From: Trichoplax adhaerens
Lineage: Eukaryota; Placozoa; Uniplacotomia; Trichoplacea; Trichoplacidae
NCBI RefSeq assembly: GCF_000150275.1
Contig: NW_002060953.1
Coordinates: 175,030 to 239,029 of the forward strand
Reading direction: 5' to 3'
DNA: 64,000 nucleotides
The notes under the pieces: generated by a model
What the model was told of the DNA's origin: nothing
Databases searched by the model: none
The model's input: only the letters and a program-made list of their open reading frames with translations
Program-made: the position numbers and the translations under genes
Part shown: positions 1 to 15,000 of the stretch, in pieces
Numbering within the stretch: the first letter of the stretch is position 1
Layout of the letters: each line of letters opens with the position of its first letter

Positions 1-3000
1 CTGCATGATTGGAGCCTTAATCTACGTAACAATCATATAAATGGATGAACGAGACGACACAACGAATAAAAGATGACTATAAAACTAAAATTTATCGTCA
101 ATTCTATAGGCTTTTACAGCAGTATAGTAATTATAAAAGAAAAAATGTGAGCCGATAATATATACAGCAATCAATTTGAAAATGATTCTAGAACTAACGC
201 AAGCCGCAGCTCATACTCTGTTTATTTCAAGATAAAGTCACCTCAATAAGATAAAAATGCTAAAATATGCAATATTTCAGTACGAATAAGAATCAATAAC
301 AAAATAATTCAATTTCAGAACATCATCTGATATTCTTTCGTGAAATGAGTAAATAAAATTTTGGAAGAAAGAACTCATATCAGCTTGATTAATGGACGAG
401 AATAAAAATGTCATGGACTGATGCATTCGAGAGAAAAATCTTCTTGAAAAATATCGACGTGCGTAAGTTTGTATTAATATAAACCATCATACGTTTTGGT
501 CAAGGTCTCATCGAACAATTATTACAGTGTTGCAGTATTTTAAAAATATGGGTATATGTTGTATGTTGACCTTGCAGCAATTATAGGTTGAAGATAACTG
601 GACAAAAGCGAATAGTGCATACTGTATATTGTTTTGAAAGACCAGTAAAATATCTCACTCGCGAGTTTGCACATATGTACTTTTTGGACTGCTATTAAAT
701 ATATCACTACTTTATAACTATTTTACTATTGCGGCCATTGTTAAGATCATTTTCTATATCGGACGATTTTTATTTTTTTTTGTACTTTTTCCACTATAAA
801 ATTATTGGAGTAAATCAAGATCTCCTCTGCCTGACATTACTATATCGTAATCTCGAAAGTTTTTATTAATAAAATTTTGAATCGCCATTTTATCAACGTA
901 GCTGATGGGATAAGTGATCACACACAGCATTATCTACGTGCAACTGAAAGATTAGCTTGATTCCTGACATATTAACCGAATTGGTAAAATATAAATATCG
1001 GACGTTAATGAGCAATTTTATCGCGGTCATATTTTTTGAATTAATTAATTAAATCAGGTTCTTTTACACTCGCATCCTAAACCAATACAACAAAAACGGA
1101 TAAAAATCGAGTGCTCTGCATGTAATAGCCTCACTACTACTAAGTCAGGTTCGTAAATTATTGATCTTAGACCGACTTACACATTTGGGTACAGTCTATA
1201 AGCTGTCAGTCCCGGTTCTAGTACTTGGCATAAGAGCGAATACCGTACTTCACCGTTTTATCATCAGCCACGGCCCACTAACATACTTTATTCTATCCAA
1301 ACCGTTACACTACCATGCTCACAAAGTTGTCTTTCTATTGATTTCAATCTAGGCTATATAATCACATGGTAATAAACACTGTAAGAGATAATTGGAAATA
1401 ATTTACTTTTTATTCTAACCCAATTCAGGCAAACATTAAATGCAATTGTAGTGATTACTGTATTTGATTTTCAATATCGAGCCCTCATACAATAGTATCA
1501 CAAATGCATATTACTATAAAACTACGCCATCACTTCCTTTCTTTTGCACTATAATCTTTATTCATACAATCCTTATTTATGCTTTAAATTCAATCAAGAA
1601 AATCAATTAACATCTTTTCATTCTTCGTTCCTCTATGCCGCATCTAATTAAACAAACGAATACCAGTTGGCACTACACCGAATAGAATTGTTTATTAGTT
1701 AAAATTTCACTATGCATGATAAAGTGGCGGCGCATCTACTGTACGTATAATAATAATTTAAACAAGGAAAACACAGGAAAAGCCCTCGTTGCAATCTCAT
1801 AAATAGAAATGACGAAATCTAATAAGGTAGTGAAATTTCGCCATCGTCTCTTAATGGATGAGAGCGAGAAAATATCGGTGAATTTGCCGCTTTAAATACG
1901 GCACTTTTATAATTTAAATCTATTGATTGACGCATTGAAATAAAAATAGGAGCTGATTCGATATTGCCCAAACGATATGTACAATCTTTATTATCGCATC
2001 TTCTTGCGCAAATGAGCGAATTTCATAGCATATTTTATTGCGTCCATGATCATAAATTACAACAAATAGCAGTAACTTCTTGCCAATACTAGTCAAATAT
2101 CAACCACTGTTAATTATATCTGTCAATAATGTACAGATATGGGTAGATTAGTGTTATAAAAGATCGTAGGCATACGATAAGGAATAGATTTGACCTTCTC
2201 TGGGGTCAACTAATTGTATCGCATCATTATTTTAGTGCCTTATTATTGACACTGTAGTCGTGGCTATGAATGGACGAGTATTTAATGAACGCATACAGCT
2301 TTTACAACAAATCAAATAGGCAGTGGAAAGAATTTGGGAGTATTTAAGGTTAACTTTGATGTCATCCTATGCATTGCCATATTTGGATTCGATTAATACG
2401 ACTTTCGCCTCAAAATATCGACGATCACCAATAAAATTGACATTTTAAAGTGGAAGGAACACTATGAAAACAGAAGGCCGCGGTATCTGTAGTCAATGTA
2501 ATGGTCCTAGTTAAAGAATGATTTTATTTTATTATTTTTATATCGTTGCAATCAGCCAGCATTCGATACTTTGTATAATCATACTAATAAAAATTAATAC
2601 TAAGGGTAAATTAATATTATTCTGCCAACTGCCAGTAACAGTAGTAGACGATAGCTGGTATGATGATGAGACGCAGGCAGTTTGTCGTATAATCCACCAA
2701 TTTACTGAATTTTATGATGGAAGAAAGTGAACAAATTTCTATTTACAGTATTATGTTCTAAATCGTAGCACGTCATGATAACTGCAACCATATAACTTCT
2801 ACGATACTTATAATTAAATCGAGCTTATTTCGTTATCCATGAATAGGATATTTTTCGTCACAAGGCTTTGTATGACAAGTTTATTGAGAACCATTGAATG
2901 TTTCATCTGTAGTAAATAGATTTTTCTACTCAAACAACATTCAATGTCATTCTATTTCATGGACCATCAGAAGAATGCGTCTTTGACGAGTGATCCATAT

Positions 3001-3825
3001 CTAGTCATACTGTATTGCTATTCCGACAAAATTGCACAACGCTGATGCTGAATAGTCAACACTTTACTGTTCCTCTTTTCTTGGCTCACTGCAAGAAAAC
3101 GATTCAATTGACATTATTGCAATCATCTTTGAACGTTGCATATAGTTAGAAGCTGAGTTCAGAGTAAAACATGCAAAAGAACATTCTACGCGTGTTTTGG
3201 AGAATAAGAGTTGAGACTTGATCGAGTGAGATTTCCTACACCATAGTCTGCTAAACTACATCTGGTCCTTCGTGTACCGACATGACAGTGCATCGTCTAC
3301 TAAATTAGTGTACTGTACTGAGTGATCACTACACATTGCATATTCCACATTAGTCATTGCCTTCTTGGATAAGGTTTCTGTACTGACGTTAGTCACTATT
3401 CTTATCCATTCATGTTACAGCCAAAGACTTGGTTATGACAGTACTTTAGTATGCAGACAGTCGATTTTGAATTGAATCCTTTTTTTGGAAAGTAAGTCAT
3501 GGACTACTGGATACTATCGACCGGTATGACGACGTGACTATGTAAAATAGTTGGAGCGACTGATAGTTTGTATTAGAAACTTGATAGAAATCCAATGATT
3601 CAATTCTGCCATAAACAGTAATCAAAATATCAAGAGCCCATTGCTTAAGGTTGTACTGATCTGTCTGCAAGGAATTGGAGGCAAATTGAAAGTCTATTTC
3701 TTCAAAATTGATAGGACATAATTTAAAGCAACACTATCGCTGAACATCTTTCAACTATTTTCCAGGGTTGGTCACGCTCTGTAATAGTCTTCTATACCGT
3801 ATCCTATCTAGTATCTAATAGTCCA
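1..3825. other. Upstream region without a secure gene
   Basis: AT-rich sequence with many stops in all frames. Short open stretches exist, for example around 1161-1352 and 2470-2730, but none joins into a gene I recognise. The 2630-2730 stretch reads as a possible terminal exon and is listed under findings. No RNA gene was recognised by eye. Confidence 0.5.
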
Positions 3826-4500
3826 TGATTGTTATTACAGTCAGTACAGTCATACTGGACTTGGAAAAGTCCGTCTGTCGGAGTGACGTACCGTAAATTC
3901 GTGAAAAGTGCACTTCAGTACTGCACAGTAGAGGTTTCGACCTGCTGTACTGCGCAGTACAACTGCCGACCTGAGAACGGTCCGGTTCGAAAGCGGTTCA
4001 GATTCAGGTTCTTATACTGTACATACAGTAAATCATAAAGGTATTGAACCGAACCGAACCGAACTGAACCTTTCTCCAGTCGAAGTACAGTACAGTACAA
4101 GTCTCTAAACAGTCCGGTTTGCTGTCTGGCAGTTCTAACTTCTAATTGTACTGTACTGTACTCTATCCTTTTGTTCTGAGGATTTGACTAAAATTTCACT
4201 TAGTACTGTAGAGTCATGGTAGAGCTTTGACATATAAATTGATATTTTTTATATTTTTTATTACGATAGTTTAATTTTTACACATCTAAGCTATTGATTG
4301 ATAGCAAATTTGTCTAATTTAGTCATGATATTACGTTTTCATATCATTTCAATTGTCGTAGATTTTTTATGAGACAACCTTTACTGTAGAGGTTTTGACC
4401 TTCTGTACAGTACTTTACAACTTGCCCAGTCCGGTTTGCACTCTGGCAGTTCAAACGACTTTGTACTCTACGGTACTGTACCATCTGTACTTTCATCCCC
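3826..4500. repeat. GTAC/TACAGTAC palindrome-rich repeat cluster with two related sub-copies
   Basis: This stretch is dense in overlapping GTACTGTAC and GTACAGTAC palindromes. Two related sub-units can be aligned by eye. The pair 3926-3990 and 4385-4450 shares a core like GTAGAGGTTTTGACC followed by CTGTAC. The pair 4107-4170 and 4428-4490 shares AGTCCGGTTTG and CTGGCAGTTC. A short GAACC tandem lies near 4047-4071. The cluster ends just before the EMC10 start codon, so it may overlap that gene's 5' flank. It looks like a nested short repeat or MITE-like sequence; no coding capacity is seen. Confidence 0.6.
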
Positions 4501-4537
4501 TTGAGATTCCGTGAAGCCTGAACCTCATGAAACCAAG

Positions 4538-7189
4538 ATGGCGGACAAGCTTTCAGCTCCATTACTGCTGATACTGTCAACGGTATACTTATTACAACAA
4601 GTGAGTCATAGTTATTCATCCCATAATGTTTCATTGATCCATGGTGATGATCATGATTGCCTTTCAATACGTTCAATGGAGCCTAATGATGTTGTGGAAA
4701 CTTAGTTGCAATGCTGATGGAGGATACAAATACTGTGACAGTGCTTTTCTAGCCACAATGGATACACTACAGTAGTTGTTGGTGTTGCTAATGGCAATGT
4801 GTTAATAGAATCAAGTTTTCTTACTAGGTAGACTGCCTTGCCGATACTCCTGTAGAACGACCCTTCTCCTTGATGCTACCAATCGAGCATGCATTTGGTA
4901 AATATGTTGAAAAGTAAAGTACTTTGTTTCTATCGATGGTACTATTGTACATGTACACTGGCATCACTGGGATGTCAATAAGCCTATGCTACATCGTTTT
5001 AGGTTTGCTGGTTAGGATATTGTTTTACATGCCTTAATTAATGATAGACCCATTGAGATTGTCAAGTAATTAGGCGTAGAGCATTATTATAATCTATCCT
5101 GTTGTCAAGGACTTTTCTTGATCTGACTGTTCTCCTAATCTTATTGACGTTGGATTCATCTTTCCTTCTCTTCATGCATCCTTCACGTGTAGGCGATGGT
5201 GAATTTACACTCAGGTAAAGCAAATAGTAAATAAAAGTACAGTATATCAATCTGCGTCAGTATGCATATTAGTTGTAGAGAATGTATTACTAAAAGACTG
5301 GATATTAAGCGTTTACAGAGATGATAAATGTAAAATTGTACTGTAATGGCAACGACTAAAACTAGTGATTAGATATATACTGATGAAAAGCGATCAAGTT
5401 GGCTCTTATCCACTTTAAATATTCAATCTTGAACTTGATCTTGCCAAGCATCATCAAGTACTCATGTCTCTTCAGACAGTAGCAAGGTCATAGGAAAATG
5501 CGGCAAAGAGATCCCAAACTTAAACGCCCATTATAACCATTAAATTACATAGCGACTAAATATGCAGTCAAATTGCCTAGAACTCTATCTGAACCTAAGC
5601 ACCCAATATGGATTGTCAATTCAAAGATAGTAATAGATATATCATAGTAATATCTATGTTACCACATTATAAAGAAAATGATGTCCGTAAACTAGACACT
5701 GGAAATTTTAATTAATATTATTACATAAAATTAATATTAGTACAGTACAGTAGTTTGCTGCTCTTGTCAACGCTATGTACTGTTTGCTCCTCTACGAGCA
5801 ATCAGACTGCAAAAATAATATATTGTAATCGAAAAAATAAACAAATCATTGAAACTTATTTCCTGAGAATTGTATATGTTTGATTTACTTTCAGAGGAAC
5901 TTTGGCCTTTAAGTCTTTTAAATCTCCCGACGCTCGCATGACTGATCAGGTTACGCTATCCTCAGATCAACTTCAAAAATTAGATGTAAGTAAACGCAAC
6001 TCAATCTGTATTTTATTATTAACAATATTATCCTTCATTATTTCATTGCTATCTCTTAACTTAACTTGCAGGTATTATCTTCAGGAGGTGGTTTATATCG
6101 TATTAGAATTCCTATGATGATTTCAAATTCTAATAACACTTTTGTATCATCGTTTGTAAAAGCGGTTCGTTCCTGATTTTCAAGTAGTTCCTTACGTACT
6201 TGGATAGATGTACAATCAGTAGCTACCCTTAATTATCACGTTCAATCTTCAGCAATTGAGAAATGAAATAGTGATTTGATATTTTCAATCTTAACAGTGC
6301 TCGGTTTACCGATTAAATTCCACTGATGAAATTTTTATTCATACCGATGGAATATGTAAGGAGCTACACTTCATGAAATTACTTAACTTCTTATTGTTAT
6401 CATAGCTAGCAATTCTATACTTCATTAACAATAACCTGTATTATTTAATTTACCAGCTAAAGTGTTGTCGATCTGGATGGTCACGAATCCTCCGTACTGT
6501 GATCAAAACGAATTCGATGTATGTTATGATTGTCAATCTTTCACACTTATAAAAATGTATTCGTAAAGTTAATAAATATGGCGATTAAAAGTAATTGTTT
6601 TAACGTAATGATTTGATACATAGCAAGACCGGCGATTTGCTAACGAATTTAAAACGACTGCAAGTATTCGCATTCCGCAAGCCACTCCTAGGTAGACTAT
6701 TTCTATAATTATTATTGGCTGACTTGTTTTTTACACTAAAAATTGGATTAATTCACATTGTACTACAATATTTCTTGAATATTGTCTAGCCCTGACACTC
6801 AAGATTATATTCGTATGATGGAAGAGCAAGCACGTTCGAAGACTGCAGAAGGAAAGACCGAAAAAAAATCCTTTTTAGCTAAATATGTATGGAAAGTTAA
6901 AATGATGCTATATCTATGGAAATAAAAATAATTGAATCCATTATACATAATCACAATACATAGTAATATTTTCAAAGTTAATAATTAAAGCATATATTAT
7001 TTTATCTTACGATAACATAACTGAGTTGGCATTTATCACTGTCTATACATACTGACTTTCGATTCTTTTGTGCAGTGGATGTATATAGTACCTGCTTTTA
7101 TATTCATGATGCTGATGTCCCAAGATAATCCACAAGGCGGAGGTAGAGGTGAAGGTGGTAGCGGTGGCGGCGGTGGTGGTTCTCAATAA
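4538..7189 (+). CDS. EMC10: ER membrane protein complex subunit 10
   Basis: EMC10 is a membrane-anchored lumenal subunit of the EMC, which inserts and stabilises transmembrane helices in the ER. Nine exons join in phase: 4538-4600, 4828-4913, 5895-5985, 6072-6164, 6298-6355, 6457-6518, 6624-6691, 6790-6886 and 7076-7189, giving 243 residues (human about 262). Residues 1-21 are a hydrophobic signal peptide (LLLILSTVYLL). The family core follows: IEHAF near 39-43, KGTLAFKS, then GGLYRIRIP near 85-93. The family's C-terminal signature is clear: KKSFLAKYWMYIVPAFIF, a single membrane segment at about 207-220, then a glycine-rich tail (GGSGGGGGG). The start ATG has a good context (AAGATGG). Every junction is GT-AG and preserves frame. 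Exons 1-2 rest on fit and phase and are slightly less certain than exons 3-9. Confidence 0.92.
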
Positions 7190-7371
7190 TCATTTAATAA
7201 ATTTACTCCGTGCAAGCCAGTTTTCATTTTCCCTGCAGAAAATTTAATTGCCGCTATGAATGTGATATGTACTCTATACGTGTGTATTATACTTGTATGT
7301 ATGCAACCTATACCCTCAAAAGTATTTAAATTATACGCATTTCATATATTCTTTTCACTTGTTAACTGTAA

Positions 7372-7377
7372 AATAAA
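7372..7377 (+). terminator. EMC10 polyadenylation signal
   Basis: AATAAA lies about 185 bases after the EMC10 stop codon in otherwise non-coding AT-rich sequence, in the expected place for 3' end formation. Confidence 0.55.
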
Positions 7378-7389
7378 GATACGTTTTCT

Positions 7390-10300
7390 TCGTGCAAATA
7401 ATTTCAAAGTGTATAGAATCTGCTAGCGTAAAATATTAACCTGAGACGGAATTTAGTTGACCTTATTGGATGATTATTTCCACAGATGCTTACGGATGAA
7501 AAATAAAATAAAAAGTTAAAATTTAGGGAAAATGAAGTTTCTTGGCAATATCTAAATAAAATAGTTAGTATAGAAGGATAGATACAATCCGTTTAGTTAC
7601 TAATTTAAACAATTTGTTTGCCACGGCTTTTAATCTATCGCGTACAAAAACTAACAAATCTCAAAGAAAATATACTGACGTTCTGGCTATATAATTCAAG
7701 CCGTCAATTTATTGCTCACTAAATATTACTACAACTAATTCGAAGTGGCATTCCTTACAACGTTTGGCTTGTTAGCGGATTGATAGAAGTTATTTTACAG
7801 TGACAATTTAAGCAATTACCACAAGGACGCCTTGACTAAAAAATAATATAAGTTAATTGATATATACAACCAGATACAAACTCTATATATGCAAGAGAAT
7901 CTGAGTAGTTTGAAATTTACAATTATTCTAGCAAATATAAATATCTAAGTTAGCTTTCAATAAGCATTGATCTGATGCCGTTTACTTTAATTCAAATAAA
8001 ATCCTACTATGTTCTTCGTCTATAATAAAATTTATCTTTACAGAAGCTATTACCTGCCTATACTAGAGCAAGATTGCTAATAATATGGAAAAATTGTTAT
8101 AAAGTTATTTATTGGATAATCAAGTTGTCCTTGTTTCAATCCTTATTTAACATCTTATTTAGTCATTAGATTTATTAGTCACGTTCTATGTTTCAAACTA
8201 ATTCTGTGATTATATTTATTATCTCAGGCAAAACATTATCTAGATTACACGCTCACAATTAACTTTTATCGATAATATTTAATACAGTAAGGTCACTTGC
8301 CTACAGTTCATTACTTATTGGCTTAATTTTTTATTCTAACTGATACAAAATATTATGCTTGTTCGTTAAAAGACTATTCTTACTTTGTTATTCAAGATAT
8401 CTTGACGTATTACACAGCTAATAATGTACATAATTACAATATTCAAAAGAAAAGCTGCTGCGGACATGTAAAATGAGCTAATTAGATGCGTTAAAATATA
8501 AGATTAATGCAAGTAAATTAAAGCGAAGGGTCTATATCATTGCTAATATCTCAGGCTAAATCCTGAAACATTAACAATTTATTCTTATTTTGTATAGAAT
8601 GGTATAAGCAATACTGGTGAAATGTTAGCTATGTTATATCAATCAATTAATCATCTAGATAGTCGTTAGGTCTGTATTTTACTTTCAGACTATTATGACT
8701 GTATTAACTTCAAAAGTGCAGAAACAAAACTGACTACACCCGAGTAATCATAAACGTATGGCGCCTATAAGATCGTTAAGTCGGGACAAGCAATTAAGTT
8801 TATGTTTTGAATTGTCATTTACAGCATTTATAGCGGTAGATTAGCTCAAGATGAAACAAATTTCAATAACAATTTATCACTATCGGTTTAATATAAAGTC
8901 TCGTATAAAAGACTAAAGCCCACAGCTTAGTGGTCACAACAACAAAAATGATACCTTCGACAACACAGATTTGATTGTTGACGAGCCTATAGATGTACAG
9001 TAGATCCACATGTGCACTACTACTAATAATAATAGATATTAAATATTGCTCAGAATTCTATCCGTGCAGTATTAGCCACATCGCAGTTTAGTCTTAATCA
9101 ATTATTATGCTATTTTTCTTACATTTGACAATAACTTAATAAATATCTTATTTATACCTATTTCTTAAAGGTAAAAGTATTTGTCAATACATAAGATAAA
9201 GTTTTAACTTCAATTGTAACATGACGAATAAAATAAAACATAGAATTATCGGTATGTTACAATACAGTCTAAGAATAATGGTTATTATAAATAATAATAA
9301 TCAATATCGGTTAATAGAATCTTGAAAGACACATATTACAAAATTACTCCGAGAGCTAATATCACGTTGACGCCATTTAAATTATCGTAATAAATGATCA
9401 TCCAAATGATGGCCGTTCAGCTTTTCGTTATTATTTCCTTTCATCTTATCTTATACACAGTCGAAATAAATTTCTTGCAAACCAAACTCCTCTTCACGTT
9501 CGCCAAATGATATCATTTTCATATCACCCTCGTCATCATGCTGAACATGACGTTAAGAGATAAAGCCTAATAAATAATACACGATCTAGTTTCTATATAC
9601 TTTGTAAGATTCTATTTATTGAAGGTTATCAAGCAGACCTTAGCATCTCAAAAATCAATAAAGCCTGTAATAAAGTAATGATAATGACGCATACACGCCA
9701 AAGATCGAGAAAAGTCCATTAAGAGAACGAGCCCTTTGTTAAGACTGTGCATATTATAATTCTTAATAATACCTATATAAAATATGCAACAATTATAAGA
9801 ATAGATTCGAAACACGGACCTATATTATATAGAATGCTTGAGTAATAAACGATTTCACTACGATAAATTAATTGGTATAAGATACTACGTGATTGTGTAG
9901 CTGATGTCATCACCCATTTTAATTGCCTAACTGTATAGCTAGATGGCTCGCTTTATTTGATCATAATTGACTCTACTATAGAATTTCACAGAATTGATAC
10001 TACAGTATGTGCTATATTGCCTTTTATGATTTAATAGTTGGACTTACTATTATTCAATTAGGTCATTTACCATATCCAATGCGGCAAGTTAAAAAAAGTA
10101 ATCCATGTAATTTTCATCCGTTTCAAATGGAATATAAACTGTTAGGTAACACTTTCCAATTAATGAGCAATAGCAACCGCCGTACTATAGAATGCTTATA
10201 ATTCAACGGGTACGGCGATTGTGGTGTTTACCTATGAAAAATACCGAAAATAATCGGCAAAAGTGATCAGTTAGGAAGCTATTGCATATCATCTCCTCTA

Positions 10301-12000
10301 TATCTAATACTTTAACTTCCGTGTCTTGATGCTTCTTGTTCGCTAGAAATACGGGATACATTGATTATTTATTGCTTATATCAAAACCTAATGGATATTT
10401 CATTATAAAGTATAAATTGATTACGTCATGTACGGTCTATCTTGGAATAAGTATATTACATATACTTTATTTAAGTCATTAGAGTCACTCATATCATTCA
10501 ATTTTATGACTTTTATCTATCTCTCTATGTTACACTACTCTATACGTATCAAAACATGTTTCGGATTATCTTGCATCCCTGATGACCCCCTATGTCAATT
10601 TATTTAAATTTTCTATTATTGAATCCGTGTTGATAGTAAAATAGAGAGTATATATCTGATTTTAAAATACAACAGCGGATAACATAAGAAAATAAAGTAT
10701 TAGCGGTATAAAAGCATCATTGTATTCTATTGATGACACTATTAACCTTTCCTGTAATTTAATTATTTAATTATTTCTGATCCAATGTAACTAATATGCA
10801 AAAACTTTATACCCCTCATCATTTTCCGACACGAATCATGATGACTACTGATTAACTTCTATCAACACTAAATTACATTGTTGTTTGTTAAGTTATAGTC
10901 TAGCCAGTTTTGCATGGGTATCTAAAATTTTTGACTGCATCTGTCTCCTTTTTTATCTTGTTGACTTTATCTTCGTTAATTTGTCGATAGCTAATTTAAT
11001 CAGCAAAAACATGCCGTGATCAATTTGTACGATGGCGATATGGATGTTGTTTAAATTTTTCCCCTTTGATATTGACTTAGGCATGCCAATCAAAGCTTAC
11101 CCTATCAAATAATTTAAATCAGCCTGCATATACAGTTTTAGTGATATTAAAATTTTACTTCTCTTCAATCCTGTCTATAGATCGATCTTTGATCTATGAA
11201 CGCAGACATCATTTATGTATGATATTACGTCATGTCATTTTCAAGTAGCGTTAAGCCAGCAAAAGTATTTAATTTTTAACAAGCTTCATGGATCCACTGA
11301 TCCAGTCGTAGTCGGCTATGATTGCGCTATCATCAATCATTTGTATCAATTTACGGCATGTAATGCCTATAAAGCTAATATGATAAAATATTCATGATAT
11401 AATATAACGCAAATTAGATGCCGATTAAATAATCAAACATATCTGTCTTTTATTCCTCACGTGCCCCCTCCCGTCCCGGGTACCATTTGTCTATAAACCT
11501 CTACAGACTCTTTAATACAATCTCTATATCTACAATATATCTGAGAAATACCATAAAATAATGTCTTTCATGATAGTCTGTTAATTGTATTTATTCTACT
11601 TCTATTGTTGTGACACACGCAATGAGAATAACAAACAAAAAGTCCAAGTTAAGTTGATAATTAATGGAAGGTTCCGCCGAAACAATGCTATTTGTTAGTC
11701 ATATCATTGATTCAAAAGCTATAAATTTACCCATTATTGGCTGTTAGCTAAGCATTCTAATTCACCTAGCTAAGTAACGAAGCTATCAATTGCTCTCTGT
11801 TTTTTAACCTGTAGAAATACTATTTGATACTTTAGTCTAGCAATAATCTGCTGGCCAGAACTTACCGACTTACTTACCATTTTGATCGTATCAAGAGACA
11901 AGATTCAGACTTTTTGATCAAGATTTAAAGATATTATAAGACTGAAATTCTTTTACTTGGATCAGTTACCCAGTACTAATTTGACATTATCAAAATCATC
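7390..12000. other. Intergenic stretch between EMC10 and the Ras-like gene
   Basis: No secure gene was found in about 4.6 kb of AT-rich DNA. Two minus-strand pieces look exon-like: 9451-9540, an acidic terminal-exon-like stretch ending in a stop, and 10232-10342, flanked by AG and GT. They do not join in phase to each other and I could not place further exons, so no gene is called. The open stretch at 10007-10201 on the plus strand looks like chance. Confidence 0.5.
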
Positions 12001-15000
12001 ATGCCAATCAGAGACAGAACCTATTCGCTGCCTACAGCTAGCCTTCATGTTGGCTTACCAGCAACAGAAGAACATCATCACGCTAAGAAAATTCAATTAT
12101 CTGAATTGGATGAAGAAATAACCGACTATAAATTATGCACAGTTGGTAAAAAATGTGTCGGCAAATCAGGTAAGAAGAGTAAGAATTTAGTTGTAGCTCT
12201 AAAGTATTAAATACTGTTCTAGCAGATATCTACATGACTTTATAAAATCTATCGATATATGAATAGTAGTCCTACGATCTAAGCAGCTTGAGGAGTGCTT
12301 TAAACGATCGCGTTTTCCTATCCACACTTGTTACGATAATTCTACGGTTAAAAATGACAAATTCCTTGCGTTAACAATTTGTAAATTAATGTAGTTAAAT
12401 AAATTAATAAACCAAATAACCAAAGTATTTTAATTTGAGTCTAGTCCTGCATCTTTTCTGGTTAATTTTTGTACCTTAATTGATAATAAATTGCTTTAAC
12501 AACGGATCACTTATGAAATTCCAGTAGTTATTAGTAGGTCCATTTGCTGTAAGCTATTAGTACGGTACTCTGTAGATGAGATGATGAGCATTGCGACAAA
12601 TTTTAGTTTTATTGCTTTCTTTAAAAAAGTAAATCCACACACAATTTATTTTTCATCTAAGCCTCGATCAATATAGAAAGTACTTGATTTATGAACATTC
12701 GTCCAAAGTTTTAGGGAGCAATATGTAATTGGTTCCTAATTAATAAATTTAGTACGTGATTACTTTGGCAGTATATTTTCCATCATATATTTCGAAAATT
12801 ATTTTAGATTGTTTACGTCGTCATTAGAAATGAATGTCTCCTAGTTTAATATCGAGTTTTATAGATACTGTCAATATCGCTTAAGAATCATAGGATCTTA
12901 ATAGAATAAAATTTAGTAAAGGAAATAATATGTCATCGCATAATCCAATAGAAACAACTAACCAATGGCTATCTTCTAATTATATTATTTCTATCATTAT
13001 CTGGAGATGTAGCAAAGATCAATTCAATATGCTAACATTATTTGTATCATCCGTTGAACGGAAATCGACTTTACATTAAATTAAAATGATCTTTGAACGG
13101 TTTAATATTTCTTCAATCGTCTGAAACTGACTAGTTCAAGGGCAGTAGATGATGGAGAAAATCAATTGTTTCAAAATCAACCTGATTCGGACATAATGAT
13201 CAGTCATTCTCCGTAACAATGTACATATCGCTGAATCATCAAAGAGACTATTCATGTCTCAATTTTTGCATTAATGATATACAATTTTAACCGTCGGCAA
13301 GCTTTCATCTATAAGCCATAGGTGATGGCTAGATCGTGATTAAAAGGAGATAGAGGAGAATGAATTGATGTCTCTACTGTTCTTAACTTGAACAGGACTC
13401 ACTATAGTTATTAAAAAAGTGATTGTACATATTTTGCACTGATATTAATCGCATTTCTGCATTTCTTTACCTTCACAGCTTTAACACAACGCTATACGAC
13501 TGGCAAAGTCAAACAAGATAAAAACGACGTCCTACTTAGTAAGTCAATAACTCATCTATCTATTTAAATAACATTATAAACATGCCGTTCTCGAATAACG
13601 TGATAACATGCATTAATAATCAGACGGCCAATCGACTACTACCTCTGCGCAAACATAGCCTAGACTTGACTGTGTTAAACATTTCATTAGAAATTCAATA
13701 TTTTAATATAAAGTTAGAAGGGTTACGTTATACAATTGCATTTTTTATAAGACCGTATCTATAGATCCTTCTTATATTGATATGATGCTCTGTCTGCATC
13801 TAGATACCATAAATTAGCATTTTATTATAATAGTCATAGAAGTAAAAGTATTAGGAAATTTCCAGACGTTCTATGGTTGGTCAAAATCACCATCAATTGA
13901 AACTCAGTCGTCCTTAGTTTAATTTGTCATAATGCATTTTGACATTCCTGTATTTCAAATTACCATTATTATTAATTTACTCACAGAAATCGACTTTAAA
14001 TTTAGCAGTAGAAAGATAAAGTTATAGTCTCTTAGCTAGTGTTAATTCATAGTCAAAGAAGTAATTTCGCTTATATTTCAATTAATTTTCATCATATTAC
14101 CGCCACGTAGCTAACATAGACAGGCAAATGTGGCCTGCTTAATATCATATAATCTCCTAGATAGACGTTAACAATAAGGTTAGTTTATAGTCTATTCCAA
14201 GGCAACGCCTGGATACTCTCAAATATTATTAGAATAGCTGTAATTGTTCTCATTAATTAGCAATTGATGAGTCATTTGTTCTATACAATTATCTTTATTC
14301 TTAGTCCTTAATAAATGTATTAGCTCTTTTGGCTTACTTTAAGCCTGATATTGCATAAGTTCAAGACCTGGCTACTACGATTAGCTAAATCATTCCTAAT
14401 TATTTCAAGAATATTAACAGATAGTCCATCACCTAAATTCCAACCTTCTTTCGGAATTGAATTGAATAAGTTCATATTTAATAGCAATAATGCAGTAAAA
14501 TATAAAAATTAGTGTTCAGTAATCATGTACCACTTTGATGCGATTAATTCCATTTCTATCAGCTGAAAGTTACAATCTCAATCTACTTTATAATGAGGTA
14601 TTATCAATCCACATCATGAAATTTAGTATTACTTAAATCAATAGTTCAAGATGATGATCCTTAAACGATAATCTTTTCTTGTCTTCGATCGTAATTATTA
14701 AAGTCATTAACATAATAATAGCTGCAAGTGAATTCTACGTCATTATTTTGATGACTGACTTGCTCATTTACTAGAAATAAAGTTTTTGTATGCTAAAACA
14801 CTTTCATATTAATATACTATTTTTACTTAGCTAGAACTTTCTAGATACAACAGAATGTAAGAAGTTTATTAATCTTACGACATCGCTTACTCTTATCGAA
14901 TCAAATTAAACTACATCATATGTTGACAACAATATTAATACCCTTTGTGAAAGTCCCACAGTGGTGAAGTTGTTTATTTACTTTGTTCACATTGAATCAA

